From positions 1 to 22,516 of the IMG/VR virus record IMGVR_UViG_3300034104_000477: a stretch of 22,516 bases of DNA, one strand, 5' to 3'. How positions within the stretch are numbered: position 1 is the first letter of the stretch; every line of letters begins with the position of its first letter. Under the pieces are notes generated by a model. The model had not been told where the DNA came from and searched no databases. It worked only from the letters and a program-made list of their open reading frames with translations. The position numbers and the translations under genes were made by a program. This document shows, piece after piece, positions 1 to 5,007 of the stretch. This DNA is from a virus.

Positions 1-345
1 CCACAACGGCTTTGGAGCGCCGCTGAGCGGCTCCAGTATATCTCTGGTAGGGTAGCCCTACACCAAGACGCAGAAGCCCGTCACGAGTGGGGAGAAAGCC
101 TCCCAGAATGCACCGACGATGAGCGTTGGTATCGGCCCGGCAAGATCGCCGTGGTCAAGGAAGGCAGGAAGAAAGCTCTCAAGCTTTTTGAAAGCAACGA
201 GAAGGCTGAAGCCGAAGCATACGCGAAGGAGAACAAAGCAGAGATCGAGATCAGGCCCGGCACCAACACCCGGTGCGAAAGCTTCTGCCCCATCTCACAA
301 TGGTGTGAGCAGTTCAAGAAACTGAAAGAGGAAAACAATGAGTGA
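1..345 (+). CDS. Cas4/RecB-like PD-(D/E)XK exonuclease, C-terminal part (5' end outside window)
   Basis: The frame is open from the first base to the TGA at 343-345, so this is the last 114 residues of a longer protein; internal ATG codons are not the true start. The visible part has the E-C-x3-E-R-W segment (Cys at residue 37 of the visible part), a helical basic stretch K-E-G-R-K-K-A, and a terminal R-C-E-S-F-C-x5-C cluster (Cys 92, 96, 102). This is the pattern I know from the C-termini of phage RecB/Cas4-like nucleases, where such cysteines bind a metal or Fe-S cluster. The catalytic PD-(D/E)XK core is not in the window. It overlaps the start of the ERF gene by 8 bases, which supports a two-component exonuclease plus annealase recombination system. 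The family call rests on the tail only. Confidence 0.6.
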   Translation, partial: PQRLWSAAERLQYISGRVALHQDAEARHEWGESLPECTDDERWYRPGKIAVVKEGRKKALKLFESNEKAEAEAYAKENKAEIEIRPGTNTRCESFCPISQWCEQFKKLKEENNE

Positions 346-970
346 GTCACCACTGCCTTTGGCAGTCATTACAGCAGCGGTCATCAAGACCCGAAAGGAT
401 GTCGGCACCCTTGGTAAAGCTGCCGTCAATCCACACGGCAACTATAAGTACGTCAGCATTGATAAGTACTATGAAGTTGTCGCCAGTGCCGCCGCAAAGA
501 ATGGTTTGTTCTGGACCATCTCTGAGGTCAAAAGCACCCTCAATCCAAACATCGGCAAGACCGGAGTGCTGGATGCAACTTACACCATAACGATGTACCA
601 CGAGAGTGGTGCCGTGGCGTATGAGTTCTCCCGCATCGCTATGGTGCATCCAATCCAAGGCGCACAGACCGTAGGGTCTGCGATGTCCTATGTGGACAAG
701 GTGTTCATGCGTCAGATCTTCGCGGTCTCAACGGGCGAAGAGGATGCTGATGCAACCAACCCGGAAGATGTGAAGCTTGAAAAGCCTGATTACGGGGCGA
801 TTGAACGGCTCATGACCCCTGGTGTTGAGATGGCAGAGAACAGGAAAGACTTAAAGAAGTTCTGGTCTGAAAACTCAAACGCCCTCGACACCCTCAAGCT
901 TGGCGACAAGGCTGCATATGGCCGTGTTGTCGAAGCTTTTAAAACCCGCAACCAAGAACTGAAGGACTAA
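338..970 (+). CDS. erf: ERF-family single-strand annealing protein
   Basis: This 210-residue protein matches the ERF superfamily of phage recombinases, which bind single-stranded DNA and anneal complementary strands during recombination and genome repair or circularisation. The diagnostic part is residues 108-140: G-A-Q-T-V-G-S-A-M-S-Y, then K-V-F-M-R-Q-I-F-A-V and the acidic G-E-E-D-A-D-A-T, the usual ERF signature. The N-terminal part (Y-K-Y-V-S-I-D-K-Y near residue 37) is also typical. The C-terminal third (about 150-210) is charged and helical, as in P22 Erf-like proteins where it serves oligomerisation or partner contacts. The ATG overlaps the nuclease stop, and an SSB-like gene follows 4 bases after its own stop. 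Confidence 0.9.
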   Translation: MSESPLPLAVITAAVIKTRKDVGTLGKAAVNPHGNYKYVSIDKYYEVVASAAAKNGLFWTISEVKSTLNPNIGKTGVLDATYTITMYHESGAVAYEFSRIAMVHPIQGAQTVGSAMSYVDKVFMRQIFAVSTGEEDADATNPEDVKLEKPDYGAIERLMTPGVEMAENRKDLKKFWSENSNALDTLKLGDKAAYGRVVEAFKTRNQELKD

Positions 971-974
971 ACCA

Positions 975-1241
975 ATGCCTGATTATCCTCCGAGTGGTGC
1001 GCTGTTCACCAACACCCGCAAGACCAGTGACAAGCATCCCGATTACACGGGTAGTCTTGAGATCAGCATGGATGTGCTGAAGGTTCTGGTTGAACAAGCT
1101 AAGTCGGGGCAATCCATTAAGATGGATATCGCTGGCTGGAAGAAGACAAGCAAAGCTGGCAAGACCTTCCTTTCGATCCTGGCCAACAAGCCATACGAAA
1201 AGAAGCAGGAATCCAGCAGCTTTGATGACGCCCCGTTCTGA
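975..1241 (+). CDS. Small SSB-like protein with acidic DDAPF tail
   Basis: This 88-residue protein follows the ERF gene directly. It begins with G-A-L-F-T-N-x2-K and Y-T-G-S-L-E-I, a short beta-strand pattern, and runs through an amphipathic strand region to a flexible lysine- and serine-rich tail. It ends in S-S-F-D-D-A-P-F. That end closely mimics the acidic C-terminal tip of bacterial SSB (D-D-D-I-P-F), which docks recombination and replication partners. The body is much shorter than a classical OB-fold SSB of about 110 or more residues before the tail, so it may be a reduced OB fold or a DUF736-like small protein. Position next to nuclease and annealase genes supports a single-strand binding or docking role; the function is inferred. 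Confidence 0.6.
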   Translation: MPDYPPSGALFTNTRKTSDKHPDYTGSLEISMDVLKVLVEQAKSGQSIKMDIAGWKKTSKAGKTFLSILANKPYEKKQESSSFDDAPF

Positions 1242-1747
1242 TGTTGGTGAGGCTCACCCCTGACGAGATTAGGGTTGCCTGTCACCATGCGGCTGACAGG
1301 TATGCCAATGCTCTCGCACGGGGTGCCAAGCCAAAGGTGAACGTGGATCAGCCAGAGGACAGGGCAGCTACAGATTTCCTGTCCTCCATGGCTGAGATGG
1401 CAGCAGCAAAGGGATTGAACCTTTACTGGTCAGGTGTTGGTGGTGTGGGTGTGACAGATGTTGGGAACCAATACGAGGTTCGTTCAACCACACTCCCCCA
1501 TGGCAAGCTGGTCATAAGCGAAAGGGACAAGGACGGTCAGGAGATTGTTCTCGTCACCTGCAATCCTCCCGAGTTTAACATTGTGGGGTGCATTTATGCG
1601 CGGGAAGGGAAGAAAGACGCCTACCGTTTTACCAACGCAAGAGGATGGTGCTGGATGGTCCCGCAAGAAAAGCTCCGGCGGTTCAAAGCGGATCAAATCG
1701 AGCAGCCATCTTCAGTGGGTGAGAACACATGGCTGCTTGATCTGTAA
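1241..1747 (+). CDS. Phage protein with restriction-endonuclease-like fold pattern
   Basis: This 168-residue protein starts with a TGATG overlap on the SSB-like gene. Its centre reads G-V-T-D-V-G-N-Q-Y-E-V-R-S-T, followed by a strand with H-G-K-L-V-I-S-E-R-D and another with E-I-V-L-V-T-C, then a V-G-C-I-Y-A-R-E segment. This order resembles PD-(D/E)XK folds: acid, then E-x-K, then beta strands. The expected lysine is replaced by arginine (E-V-R-S-T), which would weaken or change catalysis. I recall similar E-V-R-S-T proteins in many phages without an assigned role. The 3' end is overlapped by about 150 bases by the HNH gene in another frame. It could be a DNA-processing factor of the recombination module; the function is unproven. 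Confidence 0.55.
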   Translation: MLVRLTPDEIRVACHHAADRYANALARGAKPKVNVDQPEDRAATDFLSSMAEMAAAKGLNLYWSGVGGVGVTDVGNQYEVRSTTLPHGKLVISERDKDGQEIVLVTCNPPEFNIVGCIYAREGKKDAYRFTNARGWCWMVPQEKLRRFKADQIEQPSSVGENTWLLDL

Positions 1748-1955
1748 GAGATTTGCCCAGGCACATCACCTCATGTTCGCTGAGCCTTCAGCAATGGGCA
1801 TGAAGTCTGGTGATAACTGGGCGGTACCACTCTGCCACGAGCATCATTCAGAACTGCATAGATATGGAGATGAGAAAACATGGTGGGATCTGAAGGGTGT
1901 GGACCCAATCAAATGGTGCGAGTCATCGCGGCAAACCCAATCTACTCAAACATAA
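1596..1955 (+). CDS. HNH-type nuclease-like protein (DUF968-like)
   Basis: With the ATG at 1596 the product is 119 residues. It has a basic N-terminal arm, then C-L-I-C (Cys 47 and 50), A-H-H-L (His 57-58), a K-S-G-D-N-W-A-V-P-L-C-H-E-H-H-S-E-L-H segment (Cys 80, His 81/83/84/88) and G-D-E-K-T-W-W near the end. This is the zinc-knuckle plus H-H layout of phage HNH or NinX/DUF968-type proteins, which cut or remodel DNA at recombination intermediates. GGGGTG lies about 5 bases upstream of the ATG. The next in-frame start is GTG 1719, inside the conserved part and without a ribosome site, so a long overlap with the upstream gene seems real. An ATG at 1545 is less likely. Confidence 0.75.
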   Translation: MRGKGRKTPTVLPTQEDGAGWSRKKSSGGSKRIKSSSHLQWVRTHGCLICKRFAQAHHLMFAEPSAMGMKSGDNWAVPLCHEHHSELHRYGDEKTWWDLKGVDPIKWCESSRQTQSTQT

Positions 1956-2101
1956 AGCGTGAGGTGGATCTTCCGCCTCGCACTGACGGTTTGAAGTGGA
2001 TGCCCGGTCAGGAGATCGGGCTTCACGGCACATCTTGGAGGGAGAAAGGTGATGCTAAAATCACGGCAATTATAACGGAGATAGTAAATGGTTCAGATTG
2101 A
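1913..2101 (+). CDS. Small phage protein of unknown function
   Basis: The product is about 62 residues from ATG 1913; an in-frame ATG at 1880 would add 11 residues. The sequence has two hydrophobic strand-like stretches (V-R-V-I-A-A-N and A-K-I-T-A-I-I-T-E-I-V) separated by a polar loop containing P-P-R-T-D-G-L-K-W and H-G-T-S-W-R-E-K-G. I do not recognise the family. It overlaps the HNH gene by 43 bases and the next gene by 14 bases, which supports its being translated as part of the same coupled chain. GAAGGGTG lies upstream of the preferred start, at a rather long spacing. Confidence 0.5.
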   Translation: MVRVIAANPIYSNIKREVDLPPRTDGLKWMPGQEIGLHGTSWREKGDAKITAIITEIVNGSD

Positions 2102-2339
2102 AAAGGGCATTCCCATTCCCAAGCGTGTTCGCTCAGGTGGTGGTGGTCGCCCCCCTGTTGTGGGACGTGACGTGGCGGATGCTCTGACCAAGATGGAAGT
2201 TGACGACAGCGTGAAGGTCGAGCGGCATGTCAACAAGAATACCCTGTATGTATTCTTGAGCCGCGAAGGCAAGCGCACTGGAAAGAAGTTTCGGTTCTCC
2301 CCCGAAATTGGCGGCTATCGTATCTGGAGGATTATGTAA
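2088..2339 (+). CDS. Small basic phage protein, DUF7303-like
   Basis: This 83-residue protein begins M-V-Q-I-E-K-G-I-P-I-P, followed by a glycine-rich basic loop with G-G-R-P-P. It then has M-E-V-D-D-S-V-K-V and ends in R-E-G-K-R-T-G-K-K-F-R-F and Y-R-I-W-R-I-M. The opening and the end pattern (R-E-G-K-x-T-G-K-K-F, then a strand ending in W-R) are those of a widespread small phage protein family, from memory DUF7303. It has no proven role; the basic, strand-ending form suggests nucleic-acid contact. GGAG precedes the ATG, and the stop overlaps the next start (TAATG). A similar layout recurs in the gene at 4035-4409. Confidence 0.65.
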   Translation: MVQIEKGIPIPKRVRSGGGGRPPVVGRDVADALTKMEVDDSVKVERHVNKNTLYVFLSREGKRTGKKFRFSPEIGGYRIWRIM

Positions 2340-2764
2340 TGGAAGGGAAAACAGTGGAAAGGTTTGAAGCTATCAAGGTCGCGTTGGCGTTTGCGAAAAC
2401 TGATCGCGAAGCCTTTAGGCTTGCTGATAGGATCTTGAACTTCGTTCATCAGGTGAATGAGGTGCCGGAACCTAACAGCAAGCCTATCACCGCAGCCAAA
2501 GCTGCGAAGAAGATTGAATCGAAACCTGAAACCCGTGGACGTAAGAGGGGTGGCGGGATGTATGTGTCTCACACATCAGGTGAGGGATTGATTAGTGGTG
2601 ATGCGCTTCTTGAGGTTGTGAAGATGCGTAATGAGGGTAAGTCAATATCCAAAATCGCCAAGTACCTTGGATGCTCTTACGCAACTATTTATCCTTTGAT
2701 CCGCTCATATGATGATAAGTATCTTCATCTTATGAACAGGATTATTCGCCTTCAAAAGAAATAA
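2339..2764 (+). CDS. Helix-turn-helix DNA-binding protein
   Basis: This 141-residue protein has an N-terminal helical part (residues 1-40), a basic linker R-G-R-K-R-G-G-G (66-73) and a clear resolvase-like helix-turn-helix at about 88-124. The HTH reads E-V-V-K-M-R-N-E-G-K-S-I-S-K-I-A-K-Y-L-G-C-S, then A-T-I-Y-P-L-I-R, with the usual A at the first-helix end and G at the turn. It is likely a phage transcription or replication regulator bound to DNA; the target is unknown. The ATG overlaps the previous stop (TAATG at 2337-2341). Confidence 0.7.
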   Translation: MEGKTVERFEAIKVALAFAKTDREAFRLADRILNFVHQVNEVPEPNSKPITAAKAAKKIESKPETRGRKRGGGMYVSHTSGEGLISGDALLEVVKMRNEGKSISKIAKYLGCSYATIYPLIRSYDDKYLHLMNRIIRLQKK

Positions 2765-2785
2765 GTGAAGGGCATGGGGGAAGAC

Positions 2786-3046
2786 ATGCAAACGGAAGAA
2801 GATCTTTACTCACTCTTCAAGGTGCGGAGAGACCAGGGTGCAACATGGAAGATGATCGCATCCGAAACAAACCTCACCTTGAGGCAGGCTGAATCACTCT
2901 GGTCAAAGATGCGTAAGAGGGACCGGGTTGCTGAAGAGCAGGACGGTCCTCCTTGCCTTCGTTGCCGCAAGGGGTTCAAGCCGCTGAGCAAATTCCAAAA
3001 GCTTTGCCCGAGGTGCCGGGCATTACCAGGGTGGATGGCAGCATGA
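2786..3046 (+). CDS. Small HTH plus zinc-ribbon protein
   Basis: I choose ATG 2786 because GGGGGAAG lies just upstream; GTG 2765 and ATG 2774 are possible but lack this spacing. The product has 86 residues. The N-terminal half has a HTH-like stretch (T-W-K-M-I-A-S-E-T-N-L-T-L-R-Q-A-E-S-L-W, about 20-39). The C-terminal half has a four-cysteine zinc ribbon (Cys 57, 60, 74, 77 as C-x2-C-x13-C-x2-C). Such small HTH/zinc proteins in early phage operons usually act on DNA or on host transcription; no specific target can be named. The stop overlaps the next start (ATGA at 3043). Confidence 0.65.
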   Translation: MQTEEDLYSLFKVRRDQGATWKMIASETNLTLRQAESLWSKMRKRDRVAEEQDGPPCLRCRKGFKPLSKFQKLCPRCRALPGWMAA

Positions 3047-3480
3047 GTGTCAGAGATATGGCCATGGGATTCGAGGGTAAGAAGATCTCCATGCGGCAGG
3101 ATGGGAAGGGGACATACATAACCATCTCCATCCAGCCCAATGACGTGCCTGTGGACCTTCTGTCTCAACCCGTGGGGGCGAGATACCAGATCGCCATGGT
3201 GCTGCTGGATGACCACGACAGGCCCGTTAAACCCAGGGATATGGAGGAAGGGGACAAGGCTGTGCAGAGCGCAGCCATGCTGTGCCGCAACCCCAAGTTC
3301 CAGAAATGGATGGACAAGATGGGCCTTGCCATTATGGCGACAGAAGATGCCTGCGCTGATGGTGTCAGGGCGTACTGCTCAATTGAGAGTAGGTCAGACC
3401 TCAAGACAGACAGGCGTGGCAGGGAACTGTTTCATGAACTGAGGAACAGGTTTGAAAACAGTTTCCTCAATGACATTTGA
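3043..3480 (+). CDS. Conserved phage protein of unknown function
   Basis: The frame is open from 2953, but ATG 3043 (145 residues) sits in an ATGA overlap with the zinc-ribbon gene and is the better start. The N-terminal half is strand-rich: F-E-G-K-K-I-S-M-R-Q-D-G-K-G-T-Y-I-T-I-S-I-Q-P, then V-G-A-R-Y-Q-I-A-M-V. The C-terminal half is helical, with A-A-M-L-C-R-N-P-K-F-Q-K-W-M and S-R-S-D-L-K-T, and ends in a charged helix. I recall this two-part layout in many phage early regions next to recombination genes, without a known activity. A 45-base gap follows, the largest in this operon. Confidence 0.65.
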   Translation: MSVRDMAMGFEGKKISMRQDGKGTYITISIQPNDVPVDLLSQPVGARYQIAMVLLDDHDRPVKPRDMEEGDKAVQSAAMLCRNPKFQKWMDKMGLAIMATEDACADGVRAYCSIESRSDLKTDRRGRELFHELRNRFENSFLNDI

Positions 3481-3501
3481 CATTCGGTGTAAAGTATGTC
3501 A
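3471..3501. promoter_or_regulatory. Candidate operator: tandem TGACATT with an inverted copy
   Basis: TGACATT occurs twice in tandem at 3471-3484, and an inverted copy ATGTCA lies at 3496-3501, giving a TGACAT-N12-ATGTCA dyad (3478-3501). A perfect TTGACA (-35-like, 3477-3482) is included, but no convincing -10 follows at the usual distance. It lies partly in the only real gap of the + strand operon, just upstream of a strong ribosome site. A regulator site is an inference. Confidence 0.3.
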
Positions 3502-3525
3502 GATGAAGAAGAGGAGGAGAACTAC

Positions 3526-3717
3526 ATGGAAAACTTGGACTGCTGGGCTGACATAGCCTATGACGAACGCAGGGAGAAAATCCTGCAAGCTCGGAGGTTT
3601 CTCTCCATGGCAAGACGGTTGAACAATCACTTCCCGGATGTCGCAGAGATAAACCGGGAGATTGCTCATCAACTGTGGAGAGTTTCAAAGGCAATCAAAA
3701 CGGAGTACCGCAAATGA
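3526..3717 (+). CDS. Small helical phage protein, unknown
   Basis: I choose ATG 3526 because a near-perfect AGGAGGAG lies about 8 bases upstream (3512-3519), the strongest ribosome site in the window. An upstream in-frame ATG at 3496 would only add an acidic stretch encoded by that ribosome site. The product is 63 residues, mostly helical and charged, with W-A-D-I-A-Y-D-E-R-R-E-K-I-L-Q-A-R-R-F at the front and a second helix at the end. I do not recognise it. Strong independent initiation right after the 45-base gap suggests a restart of translation, and possibly of transcription, here. Confidence 0.55.
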   Translation: MENLDCWADIAYDERREKILQARRFLSMARRLNNHFPDVAEINREIAHQLWRVSKAIKTEYRK

Positions 3718-3926
3718 TCAAGCTAATTGCCAAGAGTGTTTCGGACTTCAACGAAACTGATTGGAAGCAATTCGCCACAAGAACTGGCGACAAGTGGACG
3801 TTTGATATCCCGCAGGAGGAAATGCAAAAGCTGGATGCATTGCTTCCTGATCATGTGCTTGGGGTTCAAAGCACGTTTCCTGGCCCGGCACAGGAGATCA
3901 TGCTGGGAAGGCTTGTGAAAAAATGA
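3714..3926 (+). CDS. Small phage protein of unknown function
   Basis: The product has 70 residues from ATG 3714, in an ATGA overlap with the previous stop; the frame is open further upstream (ATG 3675) but that start lies inside the neighbour. The sequence has an N-terminal strand (M-I-K-L-I-A-K-S-V), a D-W-K-Q-F-A-T-R segment and a C-terminal strand pair around H-V-L-G-V-Q-S-T-F. It is soluble by composition and I do not recognise a family. The stop overlaps the start of the small membrane peptide. Confidence 0.5.
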   Translation: MIKLIAKSVSDFNETDWKQFATRTGDKWTFDIPQEEMQKLDALLPDHVLGVQSTFPGPAQEIMLGRLVKK

Positions 3927-4027
3927 AGCGGGATATCCCTGGCTTCGTTGCCGCTATCATCATCATCATGTTTGCTGGCGCCTTGGGCGGCGTGGTTGCT
4001 GGCTTACTTCTTCGTGTATTGCTGTGA
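3923..4027 (+). CDS. 34-residue single-span membrane peptide
   Basis: This short frame begins with ATG 3923 overlapping the TGA of the upstream gene (ATGA) and ends at TGA 4025-4027, 7 bases before the next ATG. The product opens with a charged M-K-R-D, then one continuous hydrophobic stretch of about 27 residues. It contains a run of isoleucines (A-A-I-I-I-I-M) and a glycine-rich G-A-L-G-G-V-V-A-G-L packing face, ending L-L-R-V-L-L. This is a typical single transmembrane helix with a positive N-terminus. Coupled placement in the chain supports real expression. Small phage membrane peptides can be holin-like or can modify host membrane proteins; which applies here cannot be told. Confidence 0.55.
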   Translation: MKRDIPGFVAAIIIIMFAGALGGVVAGLLLRVLL

Positions 4028-4034
4028 GGGGAAA

Positions 4035-4409
4035 ATGACAGATTGGTCTGAACTTAAAGAGAGAGTTCTTTTGGATTGCGTGAGGCGCCTTGAGAGCTTG
4101 GGTCTTCAGTATGCAATCATCAGAACCAATGGGGAAAAGGTTGGTTCATTGGATGTGACCCAGCCCAAGGAGGAGAAGAAAAGGAGAGGACCAAACAAGT
4201 ACGGTCCAAGGGAGTTGAAGAACTACGTCACTCCCATTCTTATGGAAATGAAGATTGGCGATGAGGCATCCATCCCTCGCGGGAAGTTTGATCTGAAGTC
4301 AATCAATTCATCCGTCACATCAACAGCTTCACACATGTGGGGCAAGAAGTCTTATGTGTCATCAACATCCAAAGAGAATGAAACCGTTTCAATTCTGAGG
4401 GTGTCATGA
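4035..4409 (+). CDS. Phage protein with C-terminal DUF7303-like module
   Basis: The start is ATG 4035 (124 residues), preceded by GAGGGGAAA; the frame is open from farther upstream, but the upstream part only reflects the membrane peptide region in another frame. An N-terminal helix (about 1-25) is followed by a basic linker K-K-R-R-G-P-N-K-Y-G-P-R. The C-terminal half has M-K-I-G-D-E-A-S-I-P-R-G, a polar helical stretch, then W-G-K-K-S-Y-V-S-S-T and a final strand ending I-L-R-V-S. The end repeats the layout of the 2088-2339 product (hydrophobic-x-V-x-D, then G-K-K-F, then a strand ending in R-I). It may be a distant paralogue; the function is unknown. Confidence 0.55.
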   Translation: MTDWSELKERVLLDCVRRLESLGLQYAIIRTNGEKVGSLDVTQPKEEKKRRGPNKYGPRELKNYVTPILMEMKIGDEASIPRGKFDLKSINSSVTSTASHMWGKKSYVSSTSKENETVSILRVS

Positions 4410-4708
4410 AAGCAGGGGATATGTTGCTCAAGGCGGCTGAGCTTGTCGGTGGTCAGAGAGCTACCGACTATGGCGATAAGTATGTGAATCACAGGCGTAT
4501 CGCTGACCTGTGGAACATGTGGCTCAAGGAAACGCGGGCAGGCAATAACGTATTGTCTGAGTGCCAGGAGATCCACGCATACGATGTAGCCATGATGATG
4601 CTGCTGCTGAAGATCGCAAGGCTTATGCACTCACCCGGTCATCAGGATAGTCACATTGATATCGCAGGATACGCCTCAATCCTTGAGGAAGTATCCAATG
4701 GAAAATGA
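4406..4708 (+). CDS. DUF6378-type phage protein
   Basis: This 100-residue helical protein overlaps the previous stop (ATGA). It shows the pattern I know as DUF6378. L-L-K-A-A-E-L-V-G-G-Q-R-A-T-D-Y-G is followed by R-R-I-A-D-L-W and D-V-A-M-M-M-L-L-L-K-I-A-R, and it closes with D-S-H-I-D-I-A-G-Y-A-S-I-L-E-E. The family is common in phage early operons and looks all-alpha, with conserved acidic and histidine residues reminiscent of MazG/phosphohydrolase-like helical bundles. No activity is established, to my knowledge. Confidence 0.75.
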   Translation: MKAGDMLLKAAELVGGQRATDYGDKYVNHRRIADLWNMWLKETRAGNNVLSECQEIHAYDVAMMMLLLKIARLMHSPGHQDSHIDIAGYASILEEVSNGK

Positions 4709-5000
4709 AGAAGAAATCTCAGATGAGCGGGCAAAGAAGATTGCCATAATGTCTCAGTCGCTTCTTCATTGCGTCATTCAGTTAGTGGGTGAAGACAAAG
4801 CAACACCACACGAGATGATGAATGTTCTTTGCAACACCTTCTGGGGAATGATCCTTGTGTGTTCAGGCCCGAAGGACGTGGCACAGAACATTGATAATGC
4901 GTTTGGTGTTCTGGAAGAGACCTACAAGATGACCAAAAAGAGTGCCAGCGAAGTGGCGTGGAAACACTTCGCTGACATGAATGGTGTGGGCAATTCTTAA
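4698..5000 (+). CDS. Last + strand gene; helical protein of unknown function
   Basis: ATG 4698 (100 residues) overlaps the DUF6378 gene by 11 bases and is preferred over ATG 4656, which lies well inside that gene. The product starts with an acidic M-E-N-E-E-E-I-S-D-E-R and forms several helices with spaced cysteines (L-L-H-C, L-C-N-T-F-W, L-V-C-S-G). It ends K-H-F-A-D-M-N-G-V-G-N-S. I do not recognise the family. Its TAA (4998-5000) overlaps the TAA of the giant virion gene on the other strand, inside the hairpin at 4988-5007. Confidence 0.6.
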   Translation: MENEEEISDERAKKIAIMSQSLLHCVIQLVGEDKATPHEMMNVLCNTFWGMILVCSGPKDVAQNIDNAFGVLEETYKMTKKSASEVAWKHFADMNGVGNS

Positions 5001-5007
5001 ATTGCCC
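4988..5007. terminator. Perfect hairpin holding both convergent stop codons
   Basis: GGGCAATT (4988-4995), a CTTA loop (4996-4999) and AATTGCCC (5000-5007) form an 8-base-pair perfect stem. The loop region carries TAA for the + strand gene (4998-5000) and TAA for the - strand gene (4997-4999). No T-run follows on either side, so it is not a classical intrinsic terminator. It could still act as a bidirectional transcript end or stabiliser where the two operons meet. The hairpin is directly visible; its role is inferred. Confidence 0.5.

Noticed and set aside
81-353. A 90-codon - strand frame at the left end
   Set aside because: It opposes the nuclease C-terminus and ERF start, which have recognisable conserved motifs.
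3477-3505. A full sigma70-type promoter from TTGACA at 3477
   Set aside because: No acceptable -10 box follows at 16-18 bases; kept only as a weak regulatory candidate.
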